64,000 bases of DNA from Kuschelorhynchus macadamiae (taxonomy: Eukaryota > Arthropoda > Insecta > Coleoptera > Curculionidae), in contig JAUTXW010002378.1 of assembly GCA_030620095.1 (NCBI GenBank), positions 256,001-320,000 on the forward strand, given 5' to 3'. The notes under the pieces are model-generated. The model made no database searches, was not told where the DNA came from, and was given only the letters and a program-made list of their open reading frames with translations. A program made the translations under genes and the position numbers. Shown here one piece after another: positions 63,019 through 64,000 of this stretch (the first letter of the stretch is position 1; each line of letters starts with the position of its first letter).

Positions 63019-63378
63019 ATGAGTGCAAAATTAAACTTGAGTGAAATTAATGAAATGCTTAATAAGGATATAGATTTTGTTGAACAAAGAAAATTTTCAT
63101 CATTAACAATTGGGAAAGTTTTTATAGTTCAAAATATTTCTTTAAAGATGACACGGTTTGGCAAAGCTTTTCATGCAACGTTGTATGACAAAACGCATAA
63201 CACAACATTTCAAACTTTTTTACCAAAACGTGTTGTCGAAACCATTTCTGAAGATGTTATAGAAATTATAAATAAGTCGAGTGGGATGTATACTTTAACT
63301 TATTTGGGGCAGAGCTTGCGAGTAATCTCGGGCACTAATACTAGCAGATCAATATTTAAATTTGGGTGTTTAGAATAA
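63019..63378 (+). CDS. Uncharacterised 119-residue protein (ORF1), possibly OB-fold-like
   Basis: An intact ATG-to-stop ORF, rare in this decayed window. The ATG (63019, context caacaATGA) is the first in frame after a probable splice acceptor. It has no signal peptide or membrane segment. Residues 1-27 are polar and charged. Residues 28-100 alternate short hydrophobic strands (KVFIVQNISL, FHATLYD, TTFQTFLPKR, MYTLTYLGQ) with one likely helix (VVETISEDVIEIINKS). That pattern would suit a small OB-fold, ssDNA-binding type protein. I do not recognise the family with certainty. Small proteins with an FLPKR signature are known to me only as unnamed insect repeat-associated proteins. It is downstream of the GC-box/CRE region and upstream of a broken second ORF in the same direction. 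AATAAA at 63442-63447 could end its transcript. Confidence 0.55.
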   Translation: MSAKLNLSEINEMLNKDIDFVEQRKFSSLTIGKVFIVQNISLKMTRFGKAFHATLYDKTHNTTFQTFLPKRVVETISEDVIEIINKSSGMYTLTYLGQSLRVISGTNTSRSIFKFGCLE

Positions 63379-63510
63379 GCAAAATTTAGAAAAATTTTTT
63401 TTAATTTAGTATTATTTTCGTCTTTTAATTTGGGTGTTTAGAATAAACAAAATTTAAAAATATTTACTTAATTTGGTATTATTTTCGTCTTTTAATTTAG
63501 GTGTTTAATT
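63364..63510. repeat. Tandem ~69-bp repeat after ORF1
   Basis: Two units, (T)GGGTGTTTAGAATAA..CAAAATTTA and TTAATTT(A/G)GTATTATTTTCGTC each, start at about 63364 and 63433. A third GGTGTTTAATTGGGTG start follows. The first unit overlaps the final codons of ORF1. Confidence 0.8.
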
Positions 63511-63573
63511 GGGTGTTGTGTGTAATAATTTTACAAATCAGAATATACAGACTTAATAATTAGTGTTTGAAAG

Positions 63574-64000
63574 ATGTGTGACAGCAATAGTACCATCACA
63601 CCAAGTGAAGACCTTGATTCTCACATGATGTGTTTGTCGCGTAAGTTAAGAAATGCGGCACAGGAGATATTACATTTTGCAACGTATGATGGGTCGGCGG
63701 TTGAATCAACAGTCAGTCAATATAGAAAGTACATGAAAGATGTAATTAATTTCATGTCAGGCGCTCATTTGTGTCAAAGATAATTGTATGGTTCCATCAA
63801 CTTAGACGAGTTTTGCGTGGAAATGATCGACGAAGGTCTCCAAAGCTATATTGTCGAAATACCAAATTTACCCAAGGAATTGTGATCAAAATATGGTTTG
63901 GCCTCAGCGGAAAACATCAATGAAGTTGTGGAAAATAGTGCAGATAGTTTGGATTGTGTAGACAATACCGCAAATGCTACTGAAGAATGGGACAAAATGG
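63574..64000 (+). pseudogene. Second ORF (ORF2) with two in-frame stops, runs off the window
   Basis: From ATG 63574, 69 codons end in TAA at 63781. The same frame then stays protein-like to TGA at 63883 and on to the window end, with no frameshift. Residues before the first stop form a likely helical segment (KLRNAAQEILHFATYDG...VSQYRKYMKDVINF). After it come acidic stretches (NLDEFCVEMIDEGLQSYIVE, ENSADSLDCVDNTANATEEW). I do not recognise the family. The consistent frame, beyond stop codons, shows that a longer protein was once encoded and that this copy is decaying by point mutation, or less likely that the stops are read through. It lies 196 bp after ORF1 on the same strand and is probably part of the same unit. 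Confidence 0.5.

Overview
The window looks like intergenic or heterochromatin-like DNA from an animal, most likely an insect. It is strongly AT-rich, and at least ten (TA)n arrays of about 45 to 174 bp are scattered through it. Nearly every recognisable coding segment is a decayed transposable element of a type common in insects: DD41D mariner, hAT, Penelope-like, Ty3/gypsy, copia, an R4/Dong-like non-LTR element with a restriction-like endonuclease, and Jockey/CR1-like LINEs. I see no rRNA gene, no tRNA gene and no multi-exon host gene. The only hint of a host-type exon is a 21-codon THAP-like first exon with a good splice donor at 1750-1812. Species and chromosome cannot be fixed from the sequence.

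Layout. 1-5.7 kb: a nested hairpin, the possible THAP-like exon, a non-autonomous hAT element with a perfect 8-bp target duplication (3181-4329), and a palindromic MITE (4744-5199). 5.8-8.1 kb: a roughly 2.2-kb foldback structure whose arms are built from ~127-bp repeats carrying AAAATGGCGGC-like motifs. 8.8-16.6 kb: TGTGACATCC repeats, a decayed DD41D mariner (10464-12675) lying between inverted arms of the same foldback family, then a long direct array of that family (to ~15.88 kb). 17.1-18.3 kb: a Penelope-like GIY-YIG fragment abutting a mariner fragment. 21.57-23.47 kb: a decayed hAT element with a 7/8 target duplication. 24-25.2 kb: a two-copy tandem duplication. 32.2-35.8 kb: a mariner-like element with ~190-bp terminal inverted repeats, containing a LINE fragment and a further insertion. 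35.8-37.6 kb: gag leader and LTR of a minus-strand gypsy-like element, with a 272-bp tandem duplication. 43.3-50.2 kb: a stack of minus-strand retroelements (LINE, gag, LTR, integrase, two R4-like copies, LTR, gag) plus a 21-bp minisatellite. 51.8-57.3 kb: two ~525-bp near-identical inverted repeats 4.3 kb apart. 58.4-61.84 kb: gypsy then copia remnants on the plus strand.

The most unusual part is 61.85-64.0 kb. A GC-box-rich segment interrupts the copia reverse transcriptase. It carries five perfect TGACGTCA palindromes and repeated TGACCTTGA sites in ~88-bp cassettes, followed by an intact 119-codon ORF of unknown family and a second ORF broken by two in-frame stops that runs off the window. 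I read it as the left part of an uncharacterised mobile element or old integrated DNA virus with its own promoter array. That reading is inference. The base-level repeats and ORFs are seen directly.
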